Shown piece by piece: positions 7,071 through 13,519 of a stretch of DNA of 13,519 bases. The DNA is from an uncultured Hyphomicrobiales bacterium (lineage in GTDB: Bacteria > Pseudomonadota > Alphaproteobacteria > Rhizobiales > Xanthobacteraceae), in NCBI GenBank assembly GCA_903891395.1, contig CAITEM010000201.1, positions 1 through 13,519 on the forward strand. The letters run 5' to 3'. Under the pieces are notes generated by a model that worked only from the letters and a program-made list of their open reading frames with translations, was not told where the DNA came from and ran no database searches. Position numbers and translations under genes: made by a program. How positions within the stretch are numbered: the first letter of the stretch is position 1; each line of letters opens with the position of its first letter.

Positions 7071-8275
7071 TGACATCGTCCGCACCCGCCGGGGCGCTGT
7101 CCGGCATTCGCGTTATCGATCTGACGCGCGTGCTGGCCGGGCCGTTGTGCACCATGATGCTGGGCGACATGGGTGCGGACATCGTCAAAATCGAGCCGCC
7201 GGGGTCGGGCGACGACACACGGCGCTGGGGGCCGCCTTTTGCCGCCGGCGAGTCGGCGTACTTCCTCGGCGTCAACCGCAACAAGCGGTCGTTGACGCTC
7301 AACATGGCGGGCGACGACGGCCGCGAGGTGCTGGCGGCGCTGATGAAGAGCGCCGACGTCGTCATCGACAATTTCAAGATCGGCACGCTGGCGAAGTGGG
7401 GCTTCGACGATGCCTGGTACGAGGCCAATGCGCCGCGCGCCGTGCGCTGCGGCATCACCGGCTACGGCACCAGCGGGCCCAAGGCGGCGCTGCCGGGTTA
7501 CGATTTCATCCTGCAGGCCGAATCCGGCCTGATGAGCATTTGCGGCGAGGCCGATGGCGGGCCGACCAAATACGGCGTCGCCATCGTCGATGTCTGCACC
7601 GGCATGCTGGCGTGCAACGCTGTGCTGGCGGCGCTCAACGCGCGCCACACCACCGGCAAAGGCCAGAAGGTCGAGGTGTCGCTGTACGAGACCTCGCTGG
7701 CGATGCTCGCCAACGTCGCGTCCAGCCATCTGGTGTCCGGCAAGGACGCCGGACGCTACGGCAACGGTCACCCGACCATCGTGCCGTATACGACTTATCT
7801 CGCCTCCGACCAGATGTTCGCCGTCGCGGTCGGCAATGACGGCCAGTTCCGCAAGTTTTCCGAGGCGCTCGGCCATCCGGAATGGGCCGACGACGCGCGC
7901 TTTGCCGTCAACAGCGCGCGGGTCGAAAACCGCCACGCGCTCGATGAACTGATCGACGAGGCGCTGGCCGGCGAACCGGCGGTGTCCTGGATCGAGAAGC
8001 TGAAAGCGGGCGGCATTCCCTGCGGACTGATCAATACCGTGGCGCAGGCGCTGGCCGAGCCGCAGACGCAAGCGCGGGCGATGGTCGAGACCGTCGAGCA
8101 TCCGACCGCGGGCCCGCTGAAGATGCTGGGCATTCCGATGAAATTCTCCGGCACGCCGGCCTCGGTACGTTCGGCGCCGCCGACTTTGGGCCAGCATTCC
8201 GACGAGATATTGCGCGACATGCTCGGCTACGACGATGCCCGTATCGCCGCCCTGCGCGCCAGCCGGACCATCTGA
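7070..8275 (+). CDS. Class III (CaiB/BaiF-family) CoA-transferase
   Basis: 401 aa, normal length for the family. The N-terminus LSGIRVIDLTRVLAGPLCTM and then LGDMGADIVKIEPPGSGD form the CoA-binding fold characteristic of formyl-CoA transferase and CaiB. NRNKRSLTLNM, DVVIDNFKIGTLAKWG and ITGYGTSGPKAALPGYD follow. D174, in VDVCTGML, aligns with the catalytic Asp that forms the acyl-aspartyl anhydride. The enzyme would move CoA from a donor such as succinyl-CoA onto a carboxylic acid. Its ATG overlaps the stop of the crotonase gene and its own stop overlaps the next ATG, both as TGATG, with no strong Shine-Dalgarno sequence. Translational coupling is therefore likely, and the three products probably act in one pathway. 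It is the only acid-activating enzyme seen here. Confidence 0.93.
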   Translation: MTSSAPAGALSGIRVIDLTRVLAGPLCTMMLGDMGADIVKIEPPGSGDDTRRWGPPFAAGESAYFLGVNRNKRSLTLNMAGDDGREVLAALMKSADVVIDNFKIGTLAKWGFDDAWYEANAPRAVRCGITGYGTSGPKAALPGYDFILQAESGLMSICGEADGGPTKYGVAIVDVCTGMLACNAVLAALNARHTTGKGQKVEVSLYETSLAMLANVASSHLVSGKDAGRYGNGHPTIVPYTTYLASDQMFAVAVGNDGQFRKFSEALGHPEWADDARFAVNSARVENRHALDELIDEALAGEPAVSWIEKLKAGGIPCGLINTVAQALAEPQTQARAMVETVEHPTAGPLKMLGIPMKFSGTPASVRSAPPTLGQHSDEILRDMLGYDDARIAALRASRTI

Positions 8276-8724
8276 TGGCCAAAAACCTCAGCCATGTTTC
8301 GATCGTCGTGCCGAACCTCGAGGCCGCGATTGAAACCATGCGCGCGGTTCACGGGTTGGCGGCTGGCCCGATCAAGGAAAACCTGCAGCAGGGCGTGCGG
8401 CTGGCCTATATCGACCTCGGCAACAGCAAGATTGAGCTGATGCAGCCTTTGATCGCGGAATCGCCGGTCGGGAAGTTTCTGGCCAAGCATCCGGGCGGCG
8501 GCCTGCACCATCTCTGCTTTGGCGTCGATCAGGTCGCGGCGGAAACGGACGCACTGGCGGAAAAGGGCCTGCGCGTTCTCGGCGATGGCAAACCAGCCTA
8601 CAACGTCCACGGCCAGCGCATCGCTTTTGTCCACCCCGCCGATTTCTTCGGGGCGCTGCTTGAGCTAGAGCAGAACACCGCCGATCCGGCGGACACATCA
8701 TCGGGAAAGCGTCATGAATCATAA
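8275..8724 (+). CDS. VOC-superfamily protein, methylmalonyl-CoA epimerase-like
   Basis: 149 aa with two glyoxalase/VOC beta-alpha-beta-beta-beta modules. Landmarks match methylmalonyl-CoA epimerase: LSHVSIVVPNLEAAIE (H7), KIELMQPL...ESPVGKFLAKHPGGGLHHLCFGV (E54, H78/H79), GQRIAFVHPADFFGALLELEQ (E130). H7, the H78/H79 pair and E130 fit the divalent-metal site. The shared ESP.xKFL..H..GGLHH stretch supports an acyl-CoA ligand, in keeping with the CoA-transferase and crotonase just upstream. An epimerase or other enolisation of a CoA thioester is likely; true methylmalonyl-CoA specificity is not shown, since no mutase is nearby. It starts inside the stop of the CoA-transferase gene and overlaps the following gene by 11 nt. 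Confidence 0.85.
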   Translation: MAKNLSHVSIVVPNLEAAIETMRAVHGLAAGPIKENLQQGVRLAYIDLGNSKIELMQPLIAESPVGKFLAKHPGGGLHHLCFGVDQVAAETDALAEKGLRVLGDGKPAYNVHGQRIAFVHPADFFGALLELEQNTADPADTSSGKRHES

Positions 8725-9802
8725 GCGGCTCGGGATTGGCGTCATTGGTTCCGGCCGTATCGGCACGTTGCGCGCGCGCCTGTCGGCGCTGCACCCGGCG
8801 GTCAATTTCCTGGCGATCTCGGACGCCGACCCGGCCCGCGCCCAGGCGCTCGCCGAGACGACCAAGGCCGATTTCCATTCCGGCGACAACGATGCGGTGA
8901 TTTCGCACCCCGACGTTACCGCGGTCTTCGTGTCCACGCCCGAAAACGAACACATGAAGCCGATCGTCGCGGCGCTCAAGCTCGGCAAGCCGGTGCTGGT
9001 CGAGAAGCCGATTGCGCTGTCGCACGACGATGCGCAGACGATCCTGCAGACCCTGAAGGAAACCAATGGCACATTGCGCGTCGGCTATAGCCGGCGTTTC
9101 AAGGATTGCTTCCTGCGCGCCAAGGAGCAGATGAAGCACGAGCGGCTCGGCCGCGTCATCGGCGGCACCGCGCGGGTCTATAATTCCCGGGCGCAGGCGT
9201 TCTCGATCCTCAAGCGGGACCCGCACGCGACGCCCGTGGTTGACGTGCTCACATATTATGTCGACCTGATGTGCTGGTTCCTCGAAGGCAATCCGCCGGT
9301 CGAGGTCGTGGCGCGGGCACAGTCCGGCATCTTCAAGGAGGCGGGCTACAGCGCCGACGACGTCACCTGGGCCATCGTCACCTTTGCTGACGGCGCGGTG
9401 GTCAATCTCGGCGTCAGCTACGCGCTGCCGGCGAAGTATCCGACACTCGGGCAGATGGATCGCGTCGAACTGCTGGGCGCGGAAGGCACCATGATCATCG
9501 ACGACGATCATATGGACCATATTCTTTATTCGGATCGCGGCATTCCGCATGCTTATGTGCCGGATCACGCCGTCAACATGGCGTTTCTCGGCAGCAACAC
9601 GGCGGGCGACTGGGCGGTCGGCAATTTCTGGGGTCCGCTCGGCAACGAAACGCGCGCCTGGCTGGATTATCTTTCGACCGGCGTCGCGTCGGTCCACACC
9701 ACGCCGGAGCAGGCGCTGGTCAATCTCGAAACCACGCTGGCGATTGAAGAGTCGGTCCGCACCGGCAATGCCGTTCGGCTGGCGAACCGCGCAAAGCGCT
9801 GA
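8714..9802 (+). CDS. Gfo/Idh/MocA-family NAD(P)-dependent oxidoreductase
   Basis: 362 aa, standard length. The Rossmann motif GVIGSGRIG (9-17) opens the dinucleotide-binding domain, and VLVEKPIAL (94-102) holds the family EKP with catalytic Lys K98. In the C-terminal domain DVLTYYVDLMCWFLEG (177-192) has D177 and Y181. This is the Asp-x3-Tyr arrangement of glucose-fructose oxidoreductase, where inositol dehydrogenases have Asp-x3-His. It should oxidise or reduce a sugar-like or cyclic hydroxyl/ketone. It has no signal peptide, so it is cytoplasmic. GGGAAAG precedes ATG 8714, inside the VOC gene. Substrate unknown; a cyclitol or hydroxylated ring acid would fit the neighbours. Confidence 0.9.
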   Translation: MNHKRLGIGVIGSGRIGTLRARLSALHPAVNFLAISDADPARAQALAETTKADFHSGDNDAVISHPDVTAVFVSTPENEHMKPIVAALKLGKPVLVEKPIALSHDDAQTILQTLKETNGTLRVGYSRRFKDCFLRAKEQMKHERLGRVIGGTARVYNSRAQAFSILKRDPHATPVVDVLTYYVDLMCWFLEGNPPVEVVARAQSGIFKEAGYSADDVTWAIVTFADGAVVNLGVSYALPAKYPTLGQMDRVELLGAEGTMIIDDDHMDHILYSDRGIPHAYVPDHAVNMAFLGSNTAGDWAVGNFWGPLGNETRAWLDYLSTGVASVHTTPEQALVNLETTLAIEESVRTGNAVRLANRAKR

Positions 9803-9850
9803 GAAAAGCGCGCGGCGGACCGTTCAGGGAGTTTGCGTTCAACAATAAAA

Positions 9851-9857
9851 AAGGAGG
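9851..9857 (+). promoter_or_regulatory. Strong Shine-Dalgarno sequence of the amidohydrolase gene
   Basis: AAGGAGG follows an A-run (9847-9852) and stands 6 nt before ATG 9864. It is the best ribosome-binding site in the window and fixes the start in front of the Tat signal. The preceding 61-bp gap holds no clear promoter or terminator. Confidence 0.75.
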
Positions 9858-9863
9858 CCGACG

Positions 9864-10955
9864 ATGACGACGCGCAGAAATTTTCTCAAGGGCGCCGCGG
9901 GCGGAATCGTTTTCTGTAGCTGCGGAATGGTGCATGCGGCACGCGCACAGCAGCCGGCGGCCAAGCGGCTTCCCGTCACGGTCAATGGCAAGCGTGTCAA
10001 AACCATCGACGTCCACGCCCATTGCCTTTTTCCCGAAGCGACCGCGCTGATGGGCAGCGAAGCGGCCGGCGTCATCCCGCCGACTCTCATTGTCGAGAAA
10101 ACCCGCTTCCTCGACGTCAGCGAGCGTCTCAAGACCATGGAGGCGATGGCGATCGACATGGAGGTCATGTCGGTCAACCCGTTCTGGTATCACAAGGACC
10201 GCGATACGGCGGCTGCGATTGTCAAAATCCAGAACGAGAAGCTCGCCGAGATTTGCGCGGCGCATCCGGATCATCTCGCGGCTTTCGCTTCTTTGACGCT
10301 GCAGGCGCCCGACCTTGCCGTCGAAGAGCTGACGACCGCGATGAAAAAGCAAGGCCTGCGTGGCGCCGCGATTGGCGGCAGCGTCAACGGCACGGACTTC
10401 TCCAATCCGAAATTCGATCCGGTCTGGGCCAAGGCCGAGGAACTCGGCGCGGTGCTGTTCATTCATCCGCAGAGCACGCCGCAGCTCAATTCGCGTTTCG
10501 ACGGCAACGGCTGGCTGTCGAACACCATCGGCAATCCGCTCGACACCACCATTGCGCTGCAGAAGCTGATTTTCGAAGGCACGCTCGACAAATTCCCGAA
10601 ACTCAAGGTGCTGGCGGCGCATGGTGGTGGTTACCTGCCGTCCTACGCGCCGCGGTCGGATCACGCCTGTTTCGTGTCGCCGACCAAGTGCAACCCGAAC
10701 ATCACGTTGAAGAAGAAGCCGACCGAATACCTGAATCAGCTCTATTTCGATGCGCTGGTGTTCACACCGGAGGGGTTGCGCCATCTGGTGGCCCAGGTCG
10801 GCGTCAGCCAGATCATGCTCGGCTCCGACACGCCGGTGCCGTGGGAGCAGCATCCCGTGGACCACGTCTTCGCCACGACGACGCTGAGCGACAAGGACAA
10901 GGCCGCCATTCTCGGTCTCAACGCGGCCAAGCTGTTCGGCATCAAGCCGGCGTAG
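9864..10955 (+). CDS. Tat-exported amidohydrolase of the ACMSD/decarboxylase type
   Basis: 363 aa. The N-terminus TTRRNFLKGAAGG is a near-consensus twin-arginine signal with cleavage probably near ARAQ (25-29), so the enzyme is expected to be exported folded with its metal. The mature part is a TIM-barrel amidohydrolase of the aminocarboxymuconate-semialdehyde decarboxylase (ACMSD) superfamily: DVHAH (H51, H53), FIHPQ (H201), AAHGGG (H253) and LGSDTP (D322). Spacing of the last three resembles the ACMSD metal site. Members decarboxylate aromatic or muconic acids or hydrolyse rings and lactones. It comes 61 bp after the oxidoreductase gene on the same strand and is probably the last gene of the run. 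It ends 5 bp from a convergent gene. Decarboxylase versus hydrolase cannot be decided. Confidence 0.9.
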   Translation: MTTRRNFLKGAAGGIVFCSCGMVHAARAQQPAAKRLPVTVNGKRVKTIDVHAHCLFPEATALMGSEAAGVIPPTLIVEKTRFLDVSERLKTMEAMAIDMEVMSVNPFWYHKDRDTAAAIVKIQNEKLAEICAAHPDHLAAFASLTLQAPDLAVEELTTAMKKQGLRGAAIGGSVNGTDFSNPKFDPVWAKAEELGAVLFIHPQSTPQLNSRFDGNGWLSNTIGNPLDTTIALQKLIFEGTLDKFPKLKVLAAHGGGYLPSYAPRSDHACFVSPTKCNPNITLKKKPTEYLNQLYFDALVFTPEGLRHLVAQVGVSQIMLGSDTPVPWEQHPVDHVFATTTLSDKDKAAILGLNAAKLFGIKPA

Positions 10956-10960
10956 AACGC

Positions 10961-12934
10961 CTAGCTGACACCGCCGTAATACATTGGACCGCCGCGCGCG
11001 GCGGGCCAGCCGTAGCCGTGCACCCAGATCAGGTCGATGTCGCTGGCCTGGTGCGCGATGCCCTCGGCGAGAATGCGGCGGCCTTCCTCGATCATCGGCG
11101 TGATCAGGCGTGGCACGATTTCATCCGGTGTGAATGTGCGACGCGTCACGCCGAGACGCTTTGATGTCTGCTCGATCAACGCCGCCACGTCGGGATCGGG
11201 AACGCCGCGCCGCGAACCGGCGTCGTAACGGTAATATCCCTTGCCGGCCTTGATGCCGAAGCGGCCGGCCTCGCACAGCGCGTCGGCGATGGCGGCGTGC
11301 AAGCCGTTGGCCTTGCGCATGCGCCAACTGATGCCGAGCCCGGCAAGATCGCTCACCGCCAGCGGCCCCATGGCGAAACCGAAATCGACCAACGCGGCGT
11401 CGATCTGCGCGGGCAGGGCGCCTTCGAGCAGCAACCGCTCGATCGCGGCGGCGCGGACCTGCAGCATGCGGTTGCCGACAAAGCCGCGGCAGACGCCGAC
11501 AATGACCGGCACCTTGCCGAGCTTACGGGCGAGCGCAAACATCGCCGCGAGAATGGCGGGATCGGTTGCCGTGGCGTTGACGATCTCCAGCAGCCGCATG
11601 ACGTTGGCCGGGCTGAAGAAGTGCAGGCCGATCACCGCGCCGGGACGGCTGACCGAGGTCGCGATGTCGTTGATGTCGAGATAGGACGTATTGGTCGCCA
11701 GCACCGCGCCCGGTTTGGCGATGGCGTCGAGGTCGCGAAACACCGCCTTCTTGACGTCCATGTCCTCGAACACCGCCTCGACGATGAGGTCGGCATCCTT
11801 GGCGGCGGCCAGCGACGCCGCCGTCGAAATCAAACCAAGCCGCTTGGCTTTGTCATCCGCCGTGAGCCGGCCGCGCGCCACCGACGACTCATACTGCTTG
11901 TCGATACTGGCGCGCCCGCGCGCCACGGCGGTCGCGTCGGTGTCGATCAGCACGACGGCAATGCCGGCATTGGCGAAACACATGGCGATGCCGGTGCCCA
12001 TGGTGCCGGCGCCGATCACGGCGGCCTGCGCGATGGCGCGCGGTTCGGCCGGCTTCAAGGCCGGATGCAAGGACGGGTGCAAGGCCGGATGCTTGGCGGC
12101 GGCGCGCTCGGCGAAGAACAGATAGCGCTGCGCCTTCGACTGCTCGCCGTTCATCAGTCGCGTGAAGGTGGCGCGTTCCTCGCGCATGGCCTCGGCAAAC
12201 GGCAGCGTCGGCGCCAGCCGCAGCAGTTCGATGGCGGCCTTCGGCGCGTCGAGCCTTGCGCCGGCCCACGGCGCGACGATCGCAGCGTAAGCGTCGGGCT
12301 TGCCGCGCAATCCCGCGAGCTTATTCTCCATCTCGCTGACGCGCCGGATCGGCAGCGTGTCGCGCACGGCGCGCCGCGCGAAAGTGATGGCCGCGGGCAA
12401 GACGTCGCTCTCCGCAATCTCGTCGATCAGACCCACCTCCAACGCCAAAGGCGCGGCAATCGGACCGCCGGTCAGGATCATCGGCGCGGCGTGCTCCATG
12501 CCGATCAGGCGCGGCAGCCGCTGCGTGCCGCCGGCGCCGGGGATGAGGCCGAGCTTGATTTCGGGCAGGCCGAGCTTGGTCCGCGCGTCGGCGACGCGGA
12601 AATGGCAGGCCAGCGTCAGCTCCAGTCCGCCGCCCAGCACGGTGCCATGAACCGCCGCGACCAGCGGCTTGTCGATGTGTTCAAGCGTGGCGATGACGTC
12701 GAGCAAAATCGGAGATTGCGCCGGCTTGCCGAACTCGGAAATGTCGGCACCGGCGACGAAAGTGCGGCCGGCACAGGCAAAGACGATGGCGCTGACAGCG
12801 GCATCGGCGTCCGCTTCCCTCACCGCCGCCAGAAGCTGCGCGCGCACCGCGTGGCTCAGCGCATTGACCGGCGGATTGTCGATCGTAATGACGGCAACGT
12901 CGCCGTCGCGGCGCCAGGAAACGAGGCCGTTCAT
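10961..12934 (-). CDS. FadB-like enoyl-CoA hydratase/3-hydroxyacyl-CoA dehydrogenase, apparently short at the C-terminus
   Basis: 657 aa from ATG 12934 (MNGLVSWRRDGDVAVITIDN), the usual family N-terminus; the open frame continues upstream to 13087 but that extension is basic and unlike the family. Residues 1-190 are a crotonase domain with both catalytic glutamates, E105 (GGGLELTL) and E125 (LPEIKLG). A linker follows with HPAL repeats (282-294). An NAD-binding domain starts at VIGAGTMGTGIA (306-317). S417 (NTSYL), H438 (GLHFFSPAN), E450 and N488 (GFVGNRM) form the dehydrogenase site, and two HAD C-terminal domains occupy about 482-657. It should hydrate a trans-2-enoyl-CoA and oxidise the 3-hydroxyacyl-CoA. 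The protein stops at RGGPMYYGGVS, where relatives normally continue for roughly 40-50 residues. It is convergent with the amidohydrolase gene. Confidence 0.9.
   Translation of the reverse strand: MNGLVSWRRDGDVAVITIDNPPVNALSHAVRAQLLAAVREADADAAVSAIVFACAGRTFVAGADISEFGKPAQSPILLDVIATLEHIDKPLVAAVHGTVLGGGLELTLACHFRVADARTKLGLPEIKLGLIPGAGGTQRLPRLIGMEHAAPMILTGGPIAAPLALEVGLIDEIAESDVLPAAITFARRAVRDTLPIRRVSEMENKLAGLRGKPDAYAAIVAPWAGARLDAPKAAIELLRLAPTLPFAEAMREERATFTRLMNGEQSKAQRYLFFAERAAAKHPALHPSLHPALKPAEPRAIAQAAVIGAGTMGTGIAMCFANAGIAVVLIDTDATAVARGRASIDKQYESSVARGRLTADDKAKRLGLISTAASLAAAKDADLIVEAVFEDMDVKKAVFRDLDAIAKPGAVLATNTSYLDINDIATSVSRPGAVIGLHFFSPANVMRLLEIVNATATDPAILAAMFALARKLGKVPVIVGVCRGFVGNRMLQVRAAAIERLLLEGALPAQIDAALVDFGFAMGPLAVSDLAGLGISWRMRKANGLHAAIADALCEAGRFGIKAGKGYYRYDAGSRRGVPDPDVAALIEQTSKRLGVTRRTFTPDEIVPRLITPMIEEGRRILAEGIAHQASDIDLIWVHGYGWPAARGGPMYYGGVS
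12057..12092. repeat. 12-bp tandem repeat, three copies, inside the FadB-like gene
   Basis: Units AAGGCCGGATGC (12057-12068), AAGGACGGGTGC (12069-12080) and AAGGCCGGATGC (12081-12092) follow head to tail. The outer two are identical and the middle one differs at two bases. On the minus strand they encode HPAL-HPSL-HPAL in the linker between the hydratase and dehydrogenase domains. Being in-frame multiples of four codons, copy changes would alter linker length without a frameshift. Confidence 0.9.
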
Positions 12935-13149
12935 TTCCGGCCCACGGTCGCGAAACCTGCGATTTGTCCATATGCGACGGGCCTTGGCGGGCCGGCGGAC
13001 AGGGTTCGTTCCGGTATTGGCAAACGACACCTCATAATGTAGGAGAAACGCCATATCCCCGCGGGCCCCCGGGCGCCGCGCTTTCAAACTATAACCCGTC
13101 CGGGCCGGTGCACAGCCGGGGGCAGGAATTCAGGGCAGGAGACGATCCG
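12935..13149. promoter_or_regulatory. Divergent intergenic region between the FadB-like and ThDP-enzyme genes
   Basis: This 215-bp region lies between divergent starts and should hold promoters for both. The right-hand gene has AGGAG at 13137-13141, 8 nt before its ATG. Possible -10-like hexamers on the plus strand are CATAAT (13034-13039) and TATAAC (13090-13095), but neither has a convincing -35 at the right distance. No operator dyad stood out. Confidence 0.35.
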
Positions 13150-13519
13150 ATGGCTGACAACAAGCTCAATGGCGCGCAGGTCATTGTCGACTATCTGATC
13201 CAGGAAAAAGTGCCGCAGGTGTTCGGCCTGTGTGGCCATGGCAATATCCAGTTCATCGACGCGCTGTACGAGCGCTCGTCCGAGATCAAGACCATCTCGA
13301 CGCATCACGAAAGCGTCGCCGGCTTCATGGCGGACGTCTACTACCGCGTCTCCGGCAAGGCGACCGCGACCTTTACGTCCTGTGGCCCGGGCTCCGCGCA
13401 ACTGCCGATCGCGCTGGCGACCGCCTATCTCGATTCCGTGCCGTTCCTGGCCGTGACCGGCAACGTGCCGACCAGCCAGTTCAACCGCGGCGCCTTCCAG
13501 GAAATGTACCGGCAGAACC
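13150..13519 (+). CDS. Thiamine-diphosphate enzyme, acetolactate synthase-like (N-terminal part only)
   Basis: The first 123 residues are visible and the gene runs off the right edge. It starts MADNKLNGAQVIVDYLIQEK with AGGAG at 13137-13141. This is the N-terminal pyrimidine-binding domain: VFGLCGHGNIQFIDALYE (24-41), then THHESVAGFMADVYYRVSGK (51-70), whose E54 aligns with the Glu that activates ThDP, and FTSCGPGSAQLPIALATAYLDSVPFL (75-100). The large superfamily includes acetolactate synthase, benzoylformate decarboxylase, sulfoacetaldehyde acetyltransferase and the ring-cleaving IolD, and the visible part does not separate them. Its divergent position from a beta-oxidation-type gene suggests a catabolic carboligase, decarboxylase or C-C hydrolase, but this is inference. 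The catalytic C-terminal domain is not visible. Confidence 0.88.
   Translation, partial: MADNKLNGAQVIVDYLIQEKVPQVFGLCGHGNIQFIDALYERSSEIKTISTHHESVAGFMADVYYRVSGKATATFTSCGPGSAQLPIALATAYLDSVPFLAVTGNVPTSQFNRGAFQEMYRQN

Noticed and set aside
8275..8724. Naming the VOC gene methylmalonyl-CoA epimerase outright
   Set aside because: No methylmalonyl-CoA mutase or propionyl-CoA carboxylase is nearby, and VOC proteins with this motif set occur in other catabolic clusters.
8372..10865. Long minus-strand frames (441 and 381 codons) opposite the oxidoreductase and amidohydrolase genes
   Set aside because: These are antisense shadows of genes with clear EKP, Tat and metal-site motifs; the frames themselves show no family signature.
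11297..13042. Open frame of 581 codons on the plus strand opposite the FadB-like gene
   Set aside because: Its translation is Arg/Gly/His/Asp-rich low-complexity sequence with no recognisable motifs, and the opposite strand has a full set of catalytic motifs. Long antisense frames are expected in G+C-rich genes.
12935..13087. 51-residue N-terminal extension of the FadB-like protein
   Set aside because: The extension is basic and unlike any family N-terminus, whereas M at 12934 begins the standard crotonase sequence. The shorter start was kept despite a weak Shine-Dalgarno sequence.
1..13519. tRNA, rRNA, CRISPR, IS element, integron, toxin-antitoxin or phage genes
   Set aside because: Both strands were scanned for repeats, transposase-like proteins and structural-RNA features; none was found. 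The only tandem repeat is the short coding one in the FadB-like gene.

Overview
The window is G+C-rich and densely coding, and it looks like a stretch of proteobacterial chromosome. Bug/TctC-type periplasmic binding proteins, crotonases, a class III CoA-transferase and a Tat-exported amidohydrolase side by side suggest an Alphaproteobacterium of the Bradyrhizobium/Rhodopseudomonas kind. A Burkholderiales-type betaproteobacterium is the main alternative. This assignment comes from gene content and style, not from a marker gene. No rRNA, tRNA, CRISPR array, insertion sequence or phage gene was seen.

Layout. Positions 1-574 (minus) hold the N-terminal part of an alpha/beta hydrolase of the 2,6-dihydropseudooxynicotine hydrolase/FrsA kind, cut by the window edge. 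An intrinsic terminator at 591-621 separates it from an apparent minus-strand unit read from 3814 down to 636: a PanE/ApbA-family reductase followed by two Bug solute-binding proteins. A divergent LysR regulator (about 4073-4999) faces this unit across a 258-bp intergenic region. Downstream of the regulator, also on the plus strand, lies a tight run: a third Bug protein, a BadI/MenB-like crotonase, a class III CoA-transferase, a VOC protein resembling methylmalonyl-CoA epimerase, a Gfo/Idh/MocA oxidoreductase and a Tat-exported ACMSD-type amidohydrolase. The middle genes overlap by 1, 1 and 11 nt. A convergent gene (10961-12934, minus) encodes a FadB-like enoyl-CoA hydratase/3-hydroxyacyl-CoA dehydrogenase that seems to lack its usual C-terminal tail. 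Positions 13150-13519 (plus) hold the start of a thiamine-diphosphate enzyme, cut by the window end.

Working model (inference). This is an accessory catabolic island, probably controlled by the LysR protein, for a small carboxylic acid, perhaps cyclic. The Bug proteins capture substrate in the periplasm, the CoA-transferase activates it, the BadI-like crotonase hydrates it or opens a ring, and the FadB-like protein carries out hydratase/dehydrogenase steps. The VOC, Gfo/Idh, PanE-like and amidohydrolase proteins would do isomerisation, redox and decarboxylation or hydrolysis. No TctA/TctB membrane components, ring oxygenase or CoA ligase are present, and the substrate cannot be named from sequence. 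Every stretch longer than 300 bases contains a gene. The longest gaps are 3815-4072 and 12935-13149.
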